Below, piece by piece: positions 28,157 to 37,700 of a DNA stretch of 64,000 bases. The stretch is from the NCBI RefSeq assembly GCF_005870035.1, contig NZ_SWJG01000003.1, forward strand, positions 372,001 to 436,000. Direction: 5' to 3'. The notes beneath the pieces are model-generated. The model saw nothing but the letters and a program-made list of their open reading frames with translations, made no database searches and was not told the DNA's origin. The number at the start of each line of letters is the position of its first letter. Within the stretch, counting starts at the first letter, position 1. Origin of the DNA: Spirosoma lacussanchae (GTDB lineage Bacteria > Bacteroidota > Bacteroidia > Cytophagales > Spirosomataceae). The translations under genes were made by a program, and so were the position numbers.

Positions 28157-28572
28157 CCTGTCGTTAGCAAGCGGGTAACCCCTGAAACAGATAGTATATA
28201 AAGGGTCAAACGTTATTTCTATTACTCATCCATGATTCGATTATACGTTTCGGGGGCAAATGCATCGGTAGCCCTGACTCCGGATGGCGCCCAGAATCAA
28301 CCGCTCGACAACGACCGCTATTCTGCCATTCAGTGGACAAGCGTACAGGAGATTTTGTCGGCAAGTCGCGGACGTCGATAAGAAGGCGTTGGGGGTTGGA
28401 TTGTAACATGCCGCCCCGCGGAGGTTTGGGGCAGGTGGGGTATTTTTTGACAGGTTGCCCCGTCGATTGATGGGGCAACACCAGGACCGGGTGAAGTATT
28501 TTGTTCGTCGGCCGTGGCTAAAGTTGCCTAAGGTTGCCGTACTTAGCGTTAAATCACCCGCAAACGCATCAT
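28157..28572. other. Gene-free divergent region
   Basis: Upstream region of the DUF1080 gene (minus) and the MmcQ gene (plus). I see no convincing coding frame. The only distinct feature is the palindrome at 28455-28478; both promoters should be here but no clear consensus was found. Confidence 0.6.
28455..28478. promoter_or_regulatory. Palindrome upstream of the MmcQ gene, possible operator
   Basis: TTGCCCC and GGGGCAA arms with a 10-base partly symmetric centre (GTCGATTGAT). It lies about 95 bases before the MmcQ start. No T-run follows, so an operator or cruciform is as likely as a terminator. Confidence 0.35.
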
Positions 28573-28932
28573 ATGGTTTCCATCGAACGATTCCGGCAGA
28601 TGGCCCTGTCGTTCCCCGAAATGACAGAAACACCCCATTTCGACAAAAGATCATTCCGGGTCGCCAGGAAAATTGTCGTGACCCTGAACCAGAAAGAGAA
28701 TCGGGTCTGCCTCAAACTGTCGGAGCGGGATCAGGACCTGTTCTCGACCTTCGACCGGACCGTTATCTATCCCGTACCGAATAAGTGGGGCCGCCAGGGC
28801 TGGACTCTGGTCAGCCTCGCCAAGGTAGCCGAAGAAACCCTGCTCGACGCCCTGTCGGCTGCCTACCGGGAGGTCGCGCCCAAACGATTGTCGGCGCTGC
28901 TGAAACCCGGCCCGGATGAGCCAATTCTATAA
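28573..28932 (+). CDS. MmcQ/YjbR family protein
   Basis: Single-domain protein of 119 residues of the MmcQ/YjbR (DUF419, CyaY-like fold) family, with FPEMTETPHFDKRSFRV near the start, a central ENRVCLKLS strand and NKWGRQGWTLVSLAKV. Members bind DNA non-specifically or have unknown roles. The ATG at 28573 begins MVSIERFRQMALSFPE, which matches the family start; the frame is open 39 bases further upstream. It ends directly at a bidirectional terminator shared with the lipoprotein gene. Confidence 0.9.
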   Translation: MVSIERFRQMALSFPEMTETPHFDKRSFRVARKIVVTLNQKENRVCLKLSERDQDLFSTFDRTVIYPVPNKWGRQGWTLVSLAKVAEETLLDALSAAYREVAPKRLSALLKPGPDEPIL

Positions 28933-28968
28933 AAAAAGCGTCCTGACACCTGTCAGGACGCTTTTTTT
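28931..28968. terminator. Bidirectional terminator between convergent genes
   Basis: AAAAAAAGCGTCCTGACA and TGTCAGGACGCTTTTTTT form a long perfect stem with A and T tracts on each side, serving both the MmcQ gene (plus) and the lipoprotein gene (minus). Confidence 0.92.
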
Positions 28969-28989
28969 ATAGGGTTTATGAGCGTATGC

Positions 28990-29442
28990 CTACTTTCTGT
29001 ATACTGTTGTCAGCTGGCCCGCTGCCGTTGCCGTTGTCGAGACCGGCAGGGTGTAGCTAATGGGTTTCGTTGCCGTCAGCTCTTCAACGTTCTTATTTTT
29101 CGAGTACGTGTAGGTCTCCTCTTCGCCAGTATCATATTTCAGGACCAGGCTATTGTTCGAAAACGTCCAGGTTCCGGGAGCATCATCGACCGTAACGTTT
29201 TTATAGTTGGTATTGAACGTATTGTCGGCGTAGACATCAATGGTCGAGCCGAACGACTCGAAATAATACAGGTCGATAGCCGCTCCGTTAATGTTCGAGG
29301 AAGCAGGGAATCCACTAAGCAGTCCCCGGCTCAACTCCCACCGGCCAACAACGGGTGAAACCGGAGCCGGGTCATCATTTTTACAGGCATTTAACAGCGT
29401 AATGAGGCCGAGCAGACAAAACACGTACAGGGAACGCTTCAT
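28990..29442 (-). CDS. Lipocalin-like lipoprotein
   Basis: Small lipoprotein of 150 residues. The start at 29442 gives MKRSLYVFCLLGLITLLNAC with a clear LNAC lipobox; the frame is open further upstream but that stretch has no signal features. The mature part begins CKNDDPAP, then VVGRWELSRG and a series of beta strands ending in GTWTFSNNSLVLKYDTGEE, the pattern of small Bacteroidota lipocalin-like domains. The ligand is unknown. It converges on the MmcQ gene with a shared terminator. Confidence 0.82.
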   Translation of the reverse strand: MKRSLYVFCLLGLITLLNACKNDDPAPVSPVVGRWELSRGLLSGFPASSNINGAAIDLYYFESFGSTIDVYADNTFNTNYKNVTVDDAPGTWTFSNNSLVLKYDTGEEETYTYSKNKNVEELTATKPISYTLPVSTTATAAGQLTTVYRK

Positions 29443-29767
29443 AGAAGATGCATTTTGATGGATTGATCGAAAAGACAGACAAGAGACTCTAAAGTACAAA
29501 AAAATCAATACAGCCCGTCGCAACACTAGCGAAAGGCCAATTTCTTTCCATACCTACTGTACGCAGTTTATCCGCCAACTGATGCATCGGTAAGCCAGAA
29601 TCAATATGCGGCCCGGCCCGCCGAAAAATTATGGCGAAATATATTTCCATTTATGGCTCAAATGACGACTAATGAGTAGTAGCGGGTGCATACGTAACCT
29701 ATTCTGTATCTGTTATTTACCGTTTACTAAATAAGGCAAAAATTCTGGCTTCATTTCATCCATATTC
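29443..29767. other. AT-rich gene-free region upstream of the conflict operon
   Basis: Divergent gap between the lipoprotein gene and the protease operon. It is visibly richer in A and T than its surroundings, as expected of promoters, but I could not assign a convincing Bacteroidota promoter to either side and saw no coding frame or repeat. Confidence 0.6.
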
Positions 29768-31429
29768 ATGAACACACACACACCATTTGCCCGAAGTGCG
29801 ATGAAAATTTACCAGGATGGCCTCATTATTGACGGCGATGCCGCTACGTTGCTGACCGAGGCTGCTACCGAACGATTTACTCCAGCCGAACTGGCTCCCG
29901 CAACCAGCCCCTGGGATCGGGCGCATCTGGCGCGCCAGCGGGCCAGCGTGGCCTTTGCTGAACCCGATTACATCAACCACTATCCGTTTCGGAACCCGGC
30001 CTACGACGACCGGCTGCTGCAACTCGAATCGTTCGGCGACCTGGGCGATGTCTGCAGCCGTAACAACGACTACGATCCGCACTGGACCTACCCCACCCGC
30101 GACGGGAGGGCCGAAAAACGGATCTGGCACCTCGGCAGCGACTTCTCCCAGCTCAAAGCCGCCCGCGACCAGATCAACGCCCAACCCGGTCAGGTGGTAC
30201 GGATCGCTCACCTCGACACGGGCTACGACCCTACGCACCATACGTTTCCGGATACGATTATCCGGCACGATCTGGAACGCAACTTCATTGAGGGCGAAGC
30301 GCCCGACTCAGCCGTTGACCCGCGGTCGGGGGGCGCTACCAACCAGCCCGGCCACGGAACCGGTACGCTGTCTATCCTGGCCGGCAAGCGAATTCGACTC
30401 GATGAGGCCGGTTTTGACGATAGTCTGGGGCTGGCCGAACACATCGAGATCATTCCCATCCGGATAGCCAGGAGTGTCGTTTTGTTTCGGTCCCGGGCGT
30501 TTGTTCAGGCTATGGAGTACATCATCCGGCTCCACGACGACCCCGTCACCCGCTGTCATGTCGTCACAATGAGTATGGGCGGTCTGGCTTCCAACGCCTG
30601 GGCTGATGTCGTGAATGAAGCGTACGAGCGAGGCATCTTCATCGTGTCGGCGGCTGGTAACAACTTCGGGCGGGCCACCCCCCGTACGCTGGTATACCCC
30701 GCCCGGTTTGGCCGGGTTACGGCGGCCTGCGGAGTTACCTTCGATGGGTCGCCCTACTACCAGCCCGACGCGCCGGTCAGCCTGATGCAGGGTAACTTCG
30801 GCCCGCGCCGGCTGATGGATCGATCGATTGCCGCTTTTACGCCGAATGTGCCCTGGGCCAAGATCGGTTGTGACCATGTGGTCAGCCTGGCTGGGGCCGG
30901 TACGTCGGCGGCTACGCCCCAGGTGGCGGCAGCGGCAGCGCTGTACCGGCTGAAGTATTTCGATGAACTGGCGGCCCTGCCCGGCTGGCAGCAGGTAGAG
31001 GCTACGCGTCATGCCCTGTTTACGTCGGCCCGCAAGGCGATTGCGCCCGGCTTCGACAACGACGTTCGATTGTATTTCGGCAATGGTGTGCTGAAGGCTG
31101 CCGATGCGCTGGCTATACCGCCCGCGGCTGCGCTACTGCACAAAACCCCCGCCGACGTGGTGGCCTGGCCCATACTGAGTATACTGGCCGGTTTTGTGAC
31201 GCTCGAAACCATGCCCCGGCCCGAGAACGAAGAAGAACAGATGATGTTCGAAACGGAAGTGCAGCAACTGATTCAGCTGTCGCCCCGGTTGCAGGAGTTG
31301 CTGGACAACGAAGAAAAGCAGCCCGACGACCTTAGCCCGGCCGAACAGCGGATCTTTCTCGATACGCTGCTGGCCATTCCCGAAGCTTCGCTCCGGCTGA
31401 AGGCATTCATTCAGTCCGTAACCCGCTAA
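29768..31429 (+). CDS. Cytosolic subtilisin-like (S8) serine protease, first gene of conflict operon
   Basis: S8-family peptidase of 553 residues with the full triad: Asp150 in RIAHLDTGYDP, His196 in QPGHGTGTLS and Ser380 in GAGTSAATPQVAAA, plus the Asn oxyanion residue in VSAAGNN. There is no signal peptide, so it should act in the cytosol. Residues about 15-70 end in VAFAEPDYI, which resembles the end of an I9-type propeptide, so the enzyme may be made as a zymogen. The last 110 residues are acidic and helical (ENEEEQMMFETEVQQL) with no recognised domain. A second ATG at 29801 is possible. The next gene starts 4 bases after the stop, and four more follow in tight array, pointing to a shared function. 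Confidence 0.92.
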   Translation: MNTHTPFARSAMKIYQDGLIIDGDAATLLTEAATERFTPAELAPATSPWDRAHLARQRASVAFAEPDYINHYPFRNPAYDDRLLQLESFGDLGDVCSRNNDYDPHWTYPTRDGRAEKRIWHLGSDFSQLKAARDQINAQPGQVVRIAHLDTGYDPTHHTFPDTIIRHDLERNFIEGEAPDSAVDPRSGGATNQPGHGTGTLSILAGKRIRLDEAGFDDSLGLAEHIEIIPIRIARSVVLFRSRAFVQAMEYIIRLHDDPVTRCHVVTMSMGGLASNAWADVVNEAYERGIFIVSAAGNNFGRATPRTLVYPARFGRVTAACGVTFDGSPYYQPDAPVSLMQGNFGPRRLMDRSIAAFTPNVPWAKIGCDHVVSLAGAGTSAATPQVAAAAALYRLKYFDELAALPGWQQVEATRHALFTSARKAIAPGFDNDVRLYFGNGVLKAADALAIPPAAALLHKTPADVVAWPILSILAGFVTLETMPRPENEEEQMMFETEVQQLIQLSPRLQELLDNEEKQPDDLSPAEQRIFLDTLLAIPEASLRLKAFIQSVTR

Positions 31430-31433
31430 TCCT

Positions 31434-32588
31434 ATGCCACCTGTTCTGTCGCCCGCCCAGTCGTTTGCTGATGCCTATAAGGCCACCCGCGTGATTGAAA
31501 CGCTGGAAAATTATGCGGTTGCTGACCAGCTAGACACTAGTCTGGCTGGTGGGCGAGCCCAGTCAGTGATGAACGTTATGCACGAGTCTGATTTCTGGCG
31601 GACCGTGCTGGCTAATCCTGGTAACACAGCCGATATGCCCGTTAATCTGGATCAATTTACGCTTAGTGACTGGGTACCGCGGGTGCCGGGTCTGTTCTGG
31701 AGCGAGCAGGCCACCCGAATCCGGGTTAGGGTGGCCGACGGGCGACCCATCTATGACCCGTTTGGGAAGTCGCAGTTCGTGTTGGGTGGCATCGGAACGA
31801 ACCTGCTGGCACCCGATCCGGGCGGACAGCGGGTAGCCTGTCTGGTTCGCGACACCGACGTGTCGGGCGGGATTCCGGTGGTCATATCGAACCGCATCTG
31901 GCGTCGGCTCAGTCTGGAACCAGGCCTGGTTCTGACCCTGACCGAGGTTTGGTGGCAGCGTATGACGGAAGAGTGGCAACAACGGTTCGACTCGGTCAAA
32001 GATATTCCGCGTGCGTATCTCTGCATCGATGATGAGTCGCAGGTGCAGGTGGTCGGTAAACGAGATGCGCCGGACTATCAACCCTATTCGCTGATCGAGT
32101 ACGTAAAAGATGGCGTGCTGCTGTACGATTATGTGTTTTGTACGGTACAGGCCACGGATAGCCGCCAGCAGGTGGCCGATTTCTTCGAGATGTACCGGAC
32201 CAGATTTGGCTACAACGGTCGGTATCTGATCAGCCCTGACCCGGTTAGTCCACTCTTCGATGCTGCCTACAGCTCACCCCTGCAACTGCGGCAGGCCCGG
32301 AGCGGAGCCCAGTTCCACCTCGAACTACTTAAGGAAAATATTCGGGAAACGTATTTCGGTGGTACCCGGGGCGCCGACATCCTGAGCCTGCTATCGCGCT
32401 CGTATCGCAATACGGCCAACATTAACATGGTGGCTACCCAACTGGGATTTCCAACAGGCACCTTTGCCAGCTCAGTACCCGCTGACCAGATTGCTCAACT
32501 GGTCGACTGGTGCGTGGATACGCCCGGCAAAATGGAAGAACTTATTGATAAACTGACCACTGAGCAACCCGATCTTTTACGCCCATAA
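31434..32588 (+). CDS. Unknown protein with C-terminal death-like adaptor (EAD-like) domain
   Basis: Protein of 384 residues with no signal peptide. I do not recognise residues 1-300, which are a mix of strands and helices (SDWVPRVPGLFWSEQ, GKSQFVLGGIGTNLL, LEPGLVLTLTEVWW). The last 75 residues form an all-helical unit beginning ADILSLLSRSYRNTANI whose hydrophobic spacing matches the N-terminal domains of the next two gene products: L..L...Y.....I..VA...G(F/I)......F, then a helix and L..L......P. This suggests an effector-associated domain (EAD), a small death-like adaptor. It overlaps nothing but is only 4 and 12 bases from its neighbours. It may be a sensor, inhibitor or protease target. 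Confidence 0.75.
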   Translation: MPPVLSPAQSFADAYKATRVIETLENYAVADQLDTSLAGGRAQSVMNVMHESDFWRTVLANPGNTADMPVNLDQFTLSDWVPRVPGLFWSEQATRIRVRVADGRPIYDPFGKSQFVLGGIGTNLLAPDPGGQRVACLVRDTDVSGGIPVVISNRIWRRLSLEPGLVLTLTEVWWQRMTEEWQQRFDSVKDIPRAYLCIDDESQVQVVGKRDAPDYQPYSLIEYVKDGVLLYDYVFCTVQATDSRQQVADFFEMYRTRFGYNGRYLISPDPVSPLFDAAYSSPLQLRQARSGAQFHLELLKENIRETYFGGTRGADILSLLSRSYRNTANINMVATQLGFPTGTFASSVPADQIAQLVDWCVDTPGKMEELIDKLTTEQPDLLRP

Positions 32589-32600
32589 CCTTACCCTTGT

Positions 32601-33623
32601 ATGAACTGGAACGAGACCCTTACTATACTGAACTACCGGCTGGCCCGGCTTTACCGGCAGCCGAACGCAGCCATTGCGGTTGTGGAGCGGGCCAACTACA
32701 ACACCCTGCAGATAGACATTTCCGGCAACCCGGCGGTTATGTGGTTCAACATTCTCGACTACGCGCGCACAACGGCTAACAACTGGAACAAGATCATCGC
32801 CCTGCTCGAAGTCGTGACCAGCCCCAACGAGATGGGCGCCGAAGATGAAACGCTGAAGGGTATCTTGGAGAACCTGAAAAAAGGGCAGGTACCCGTTGAA
32901 CCCCCCAAGCCCGTAGCCGTAGCGGCCGTGCCACCGGTAGAGGAGAAACGACTCGAGAAAATCATGGGTAGCAAGAGTACGCTGCTGCCCATCAGCTTCC
33001 TCGAACAGGGCCTCGTTTGCGCCCGCGCCGTAGTTCGCGTAGTTACCCCCGCCGGGCTGGGAACCGGCTTTCTGGTGGGCGATAATTACGTGATCACCAA
33101 TAATCACGTCATCGACAGCATCGACACGGCTCGGCAGTCGGTGCTTCAGTTCAACTTCCAGAAGACATTGCAGGGGCTGGATGCACCAGTAGAAGAGTTC
33201 AGCCTCGACCCCGACGCGGCTTTTACGACCAGCACCGACCGGCCCGAAACCGCTGTGCTCGATTATACGATCGTAAAGGTGAAAGGGAATCCGGCGGCTA
33301 AATACGGAACGCTGACGTTCAGCCCGACGGCGGCTAAAAAAGAAGATTTTGTCAACATCATTCAGCACCCGGCTGGCGGCCCTAAGCAGATTGCGCTGTA
33401 TCATAACGTGGTAACGGGCGTCGACGAACAGGTCGTGCAGTACCTGACCGATACGTTGCCTGGTTCGTCGGGCTCGCCCGTATTCAACTCGGCCTGGCAG
33501 GTAGTGGCACTGCACCATGCCGGTGGTGAGCTGGTCGATCCCGAGTCGAGCCAGACCGTTGTTCGTAACCAGGGGATCAACGGCCTGCGGGTCAAAGAAG
33601 CCTTTGATCAGCTGATCGCTTAA
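32601..33623 (+). CDS. EAD-like domain fused to a trypsin-like serine protease
   Basis: 340 residues. An N-terminal helical domain (about 1-75; LNYRLARLYRQPNAAIAVVE, then ISGNPAVMWFNILDYA) has the pattern of EAD1-type effector-associated domains. A Pro/Val-rich linker (about 95-112) leads to a trypsin-2-like protease with His169 (TNNHVID), Asp221 (VLDYTIVK) and Ser290 (LPGSSGSPVF). There is no signal peptide. In EAD systems such proteases are recruited by homotypic adaptor contacts to an NTPase or sensor and become active on assembly. Its targets are not known. It starts 12 bases after the previous gene and ends 10 bases before the EAD-SIR2 gene. Confidence 0.9.
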   Translation: MNWNETLTILNYRLARLYRQPNAAIAVVERANYNTLQIDISGNPAVMWFNILDYARTTANNWNKIIALLEVVTSPNEMGAEDETLKGILENLKKGQVPVEPPKPVAVAAVPPVEEKRLEKIMGSKSTLLPISFLEQGLVCARAVVRVVTPAGLGTGFLVGDNYVITNNHVIDSIDTARQSVLQFNFQKTLQGLDAPVEEFSLDPDAAFTTSTDRPETAVLDYTIVKVKGNPAAKYGTLTFSPTAAKKEDFVNIIQHPAGGPKQIALYHNVVTGVDEQVVQYLTDTLPGSSGSPVFNSAWQVVALHHAGGELVDPESSQTVVRNQGINGLRVKEAFDQLIA

Positions 33624-33633
33624 CCACACCGGT

Positions 33634-34794
33634 ATGCCACTGACTCCCCGCGAACGGTTTCGGCTGAAAATTTCTCTGGCGCAGAAGTACCAGCAGCCCG
33701 ACGCAGCCCGGCAGGTAGCCACGGTGGCTGGGATCAACACGCTGAGTATTCCCTTCAACGGAACGCCCCCCATCGATCTGTGGGAGAAGATCATTCTGAA
33801 GGCCGAAAAGAGCAACCGGCTCCTGCCCCTGGTCAAACAGGTGGCTACCCAGCATCCCGACGATACCGAATACCCCGACTGGCTCCGCGAGCTGGAAACG
33901 GGTATTCCGGAGCGACTCCGGAAGCTGGCCCAGTCGATCCGGGATGGACATTGTCTGTTGTTTCTGGGGCCGGGAACGCTGCTCTGCGAGGTGCAGGAAG
34001 CCGATGGCGGGCCGTTGCAGACGACTACCTTCAACCGGGCGTTTGCCAAGGCGCTGGCCAGCGATATGCAGCAGCAAAATATCTATTACGACGAGCGCGA
34101 AGCGTCTAACCTGGCCTATATCGCGCAGCGCTACAGCGACCTGACCCAGAACATTCCGGGTATGCAGGCCAAGCTGGCGCAGGAGTTTTACGAAACCTGC
34201 CAGCCCGACACGCGCCTGTACGAACAGCTGGCGCAGCTGCCGTTCCGCATCGTGATCAACACCAACCCCGATAACGAACTGGCAACGCTCCTGAATCAGC
34301 AGACGCCGGGCCGCTGCGTGCATCGCTACTATAGCTTAGCCAACGCCCAGGACGGGTTGCCACCGGCGGGCCCGCGACCGCTCGAGCCGGGTCAGCTGCT
34401 GCTCTACAATATTTTCGGGTGGTTTGGCGACCGGCCGTCCATGATTCTGACCGAGAGCCAGCTGCTCGATTTTACGAACCGGATCCTGAACCGAAACCCG
34501 GCCCTCGACCCGCAGGTGATGGAAGAGTTTACGGCCGGTGAGAATAGCCCGAAGTCGTACCTGTTTCTGGGGTTCGACTTCGACCAGTGGTACGTCAAGA
34601 TCGTGTTCCAGACGGTTCTGAAGCTGATCAAGCAGAAAGACAGGGCGTTTTCAATATTCCCGAAAGGGCTGGATTATAAACAGTTTAACCGGGAGTTTTT
34701 CGAAGAGGAATTCAAGTGCTATTTCATCGACGATGATCTGGGACTCTTTCTGCGGAGCTTACAGGCCGAATACGAGCAGCTGCCGATGCCATGA
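33634..34794 (+). CDS. EAD-like domain fused to a SIR2-like domain
   Basis: 386 residues. Residues about 1-85 are an EAD-type helical domain (RFRLKISLAQKYQQPDAARQ, then PPIDLWEKIILKAEK and LLPLVKQVATQHP). The rest is a SIR2-like fold: nucleotide-binding turn LFLGPG (110-114), INTNPDNEL with Asn209 and Asp213, a YSLANAQ block, MILTESQLLDFTNRI and SYLFLGFDFDQWYVK, matching the order seen in defence SIR2 proteins such as ThsA and DSR-type proteins. Those enzymes deplete NAD and stop growth of infected cells; the same role is inferred here. The stop overlaps the ATG of the next gene by four bases (ATGA), so the two are translationally coupled. Confidence 0.85.
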   Translation: MPLTPRERFRLKISLAQKYQQPDAARQVATVAGINTLSIPFNGTPPIDLWEKIILKAEKSNRLLPLVKQVATQHPDDTEYPDWLRELETGIPERLRKLAQSIRDGHCLLFLGPGTLLCEVQEADGGPLQTTTFNRAFAKALASDMQQQNIYYDEREASNLAYIAQRYSDLTQNIPGMQAKLAQEFYETCQPDTRLYEQLAQLPFRIVINTNPDNELATLLNQQTPGRCVHRYYSLANAQDGLPPAGPRPLEPGQLLLYNIFGWFGDRPSMILTESQLLDFTNRILNRNPALDPQVMEEFTAGENSPKSYLFLGFDFDQWYVKIVFQTVLKLIKQKDRAFSIFPKGLDYKQFNREFFEEEFKCYFIDDDLGLFLRSLQAEYEQLPMP

Positions 34795-37700
34795 ATCCCG
34801 ACCGACCCGCTACCAAAGACCGTTACCCGGGCCTGTGCTCATTTGAGGCCGACGAACACCGAATTTTTTTCGGACGCGGCCGCGAAACGGCCGAGCTGCT
34901 TCAGCTGGTTCGGGCCGAGCAGGTGGTTGTGCTGTTCTCGAAGTCGGGCCTCGGTAAAAGCTCGTTGCTGAGCGCGGGTCTGTTTCCGAAGCTGACACCG
35001 CTGGGATATTACCCGATTCGGGTGCGGTTTCAGCAGGAGAATGCCAAAGACACCGCCGAGTCGGGCGGACACGTGCCGCTCCAGGTCCTGCATGATATAC
35101 TGACCGAATCCTGGTCGGTAGCCTGGCAGCAGGCGGGCCTGCCCGAACCGGCCGTTACGATACCCTTCGATGCCGCCAATCCGAAACTTTGGGAGCAGCT
35201 ACGGGCCCGGCCCTTTCCGAATGGTCTTGTTCCGATCCTGGTTTTCGATCAGTTTGAAGAGTTCTTTGCCTATCCGCTGGCCGACCAGCAGGCGTTTGCA
35301 TCGCAGCTGGCCGAGCTGATGCACGACCAGGCCCCGGCCCGCGTGATCAACTGGCTGCTCGATCTGCCAGCCGCCGACCGCACCCCCTCGGCCATTGCCT
35401 GGAGCCGCCAGCCTGCTGTGAAGTGCATCATGGCGATCCGGTCAGATCGGCTGGCCGAGATGCACAGCCTGAAGCCGTACATCACCCTGATTTTGCGCAA
35501 CCGCTACGAGCTGGGGCCGCTGCGCGAAGAAGCCGCCCGCGATGCCATCGACCTGCCCGCCCGGCTGGACCAGGCCGAAGGGCCATTTGCTACGCCTGCC
35601 TTTTCGTTCGATCCGGTGATTCGTGAAGAGATTATCCGTACGCTCAGCAACGAAAACTGCGAGATCGAAGGATCGCAGCTGCAGATTGTCTGTCAGCATG
35701 TGGAGAGTCGGCTGAAAGAGGAGTTTCGGGAAAGCGCGGCCCGTAATGAACCCTTCACCGCCCTGGTTGACCGGTCGGTTATTTCGGGCGAGAAAGAGAT
35801 CAACCGAATCCTGGACAAGTTTTACCGAACCCAGCTCCGTACGGTGGGCGACGGCCCGGAACGCGCTGCCGCCAGCCACATCATCGAGAACGAGCTGGTA
35901 GAAGGTGGTCGGCGCGTTGGGCTGTCGAAAGCCAAAATGCTCCGTTTGCTGGGTGATTTTCCGGATGATCACAAGAAACAGATCATTCAGAAGCTGCAAC
36001 TGGCCCGGCTCATTCGCTGCGAAACGACCCACCTTGGCGAAACCTACGAGCTCAGCCACGACTCGCTGGTCGAACCGGTCGAGAAGGTACGCAGCCTGCG
36101 CGAAGCACTCGTTAAGCGTCGGCAGTTGCGCGAAGAAAGCGCCCGTAAAGACCGCGAACTGCGCGAGCAGGCCATCAAGCTGCAACGGGAAACCCGGGCC
36201 AAAGAGCTGGCTATTCAGCTGGAGCGGGAAAAAGACGCCCAGCTTACCCGGATCATGGCCCTGCAGGCCGCCAATGCTGACCTGCTCAGCCAGGCCAACC
36301 TAAGCCGTCGGCGCTACAAACGGCTGACGTATTTCTTCGCGCTGGTGTCGGTAGGGGCGTTGGTTTCGTTTCTGTACTGGTACAAGACCTCGAAAGAAAA
36401 CAAGCGTCTGTTTGCCAGCGCTATCCATGCATCGGCCCTGCCGCAGTACGAACGCGGGCGTCATGGGGTTGCCTTCCGGCTCTGGAACGAAATCGATAGT
36501 GTCGGCCAGCGGCCGTTTGCGGCTTATGTAGGGCGGGATGTGCGCATGAGTGCCAGTCGGGCTTACGTGGGTACGCTCTATGCCGACGAAACGCTCGACG
36601 TACGACAACGGCGGCCCGGTCGGCCCGACACGATCGTTTACAAGGCCCGGGCCGCTGCGTTTCGGCTGGCTGGCCACTCGCTGGCGGTTTATCAGAAAGA
36701 TACGTTGCCCGGCTACCGGCTTCGGATTATCGATCTGAAAACCGGACAGGATAATCTGCTGGCTCCGATGGCGGTTGCGCACACATCGGCTACGGCCCTG
36801 TCGGACGATGGTCGATACGCCGTGGTGGTCGACAACTACCAGCAGGCGCATCTGTACCAGCTGACCGGCAAGCCCACCGATGAGGTATGTCAGTTTCTGG
36901 AAGCCCTGTCGGTCGATTCGCCCGATTTTTCGCGGGCCGAGTTCAGCGTCAGCTTCGTCAACGGAGCCGCTCCGTCGGTGGTGGTCAGTAGCCAGGATCG
37001 CTTGTGGGTCTATGACCTTCATAATAACGCCATGCGGTACCGGCTCACCGGCGTGGCGGCCTATCAGCTGTCTATGTGGGGCAATCGGCTGGCTGTCGTC
37101 ACAAACGATCAGCTGGTGGTATACGACCTGGGTCCGGGAACAGTGCGTACGGCGGGGCCGCGGCTGGGGCAGTTCGAGCTTATCACGATCCAGGCCTTTT
37201 CTCCCGACGAGTCGGCGGTACTGATTCATACGCAGCAGCCCGGCAAGGAGGGTATGAACAGCGCCCTGCATGTCATCAGCCTGCGTCTGAACCAGCGTAC
37301 GTTATGGGTGCCTCAGGCGGCTCAGCACTGGGTTTATCCGGAAGTGGGCCAGCTGATCTATACGACCCGTTCGTTTCCGGGGAAGCCCGTGCGCTACGAT
37401 CTGGCGGGGCAGCGGACGCTTACGCCCTGGCCCGAGCTGGTCTCGCCGGTGTTGATCGGTGCATCGCACGGCCTGTTCCGGCAGCGAAATGGTCAGCTCG
37501 TGCTGCGCGACATGCGGGCCGACAGTCTGGTCAGTCTGTCGCTGCCATCGGTCCCGTCTCGTTCCGATGTCTTGTTTTATGCCGCCGACGGGCGAACCGA
37601 TTCTCACCTGCTGGTTCTGTACCGGGATAGTCTTCGGGTCATTGACCTTCAGACCGGGCAGTTGTCGACGCTGGCTCAGCAAGGAGCGCCGAAGCCGTTT

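Noticed and set aside
32577-34049. 490-residue minus-strand open frame
   Set aside because: Antisense to the EAD-trypsin and EAD-SIR2 genes, whose motifs are clear. GC-rich codons leave the opposite strand open by chance.
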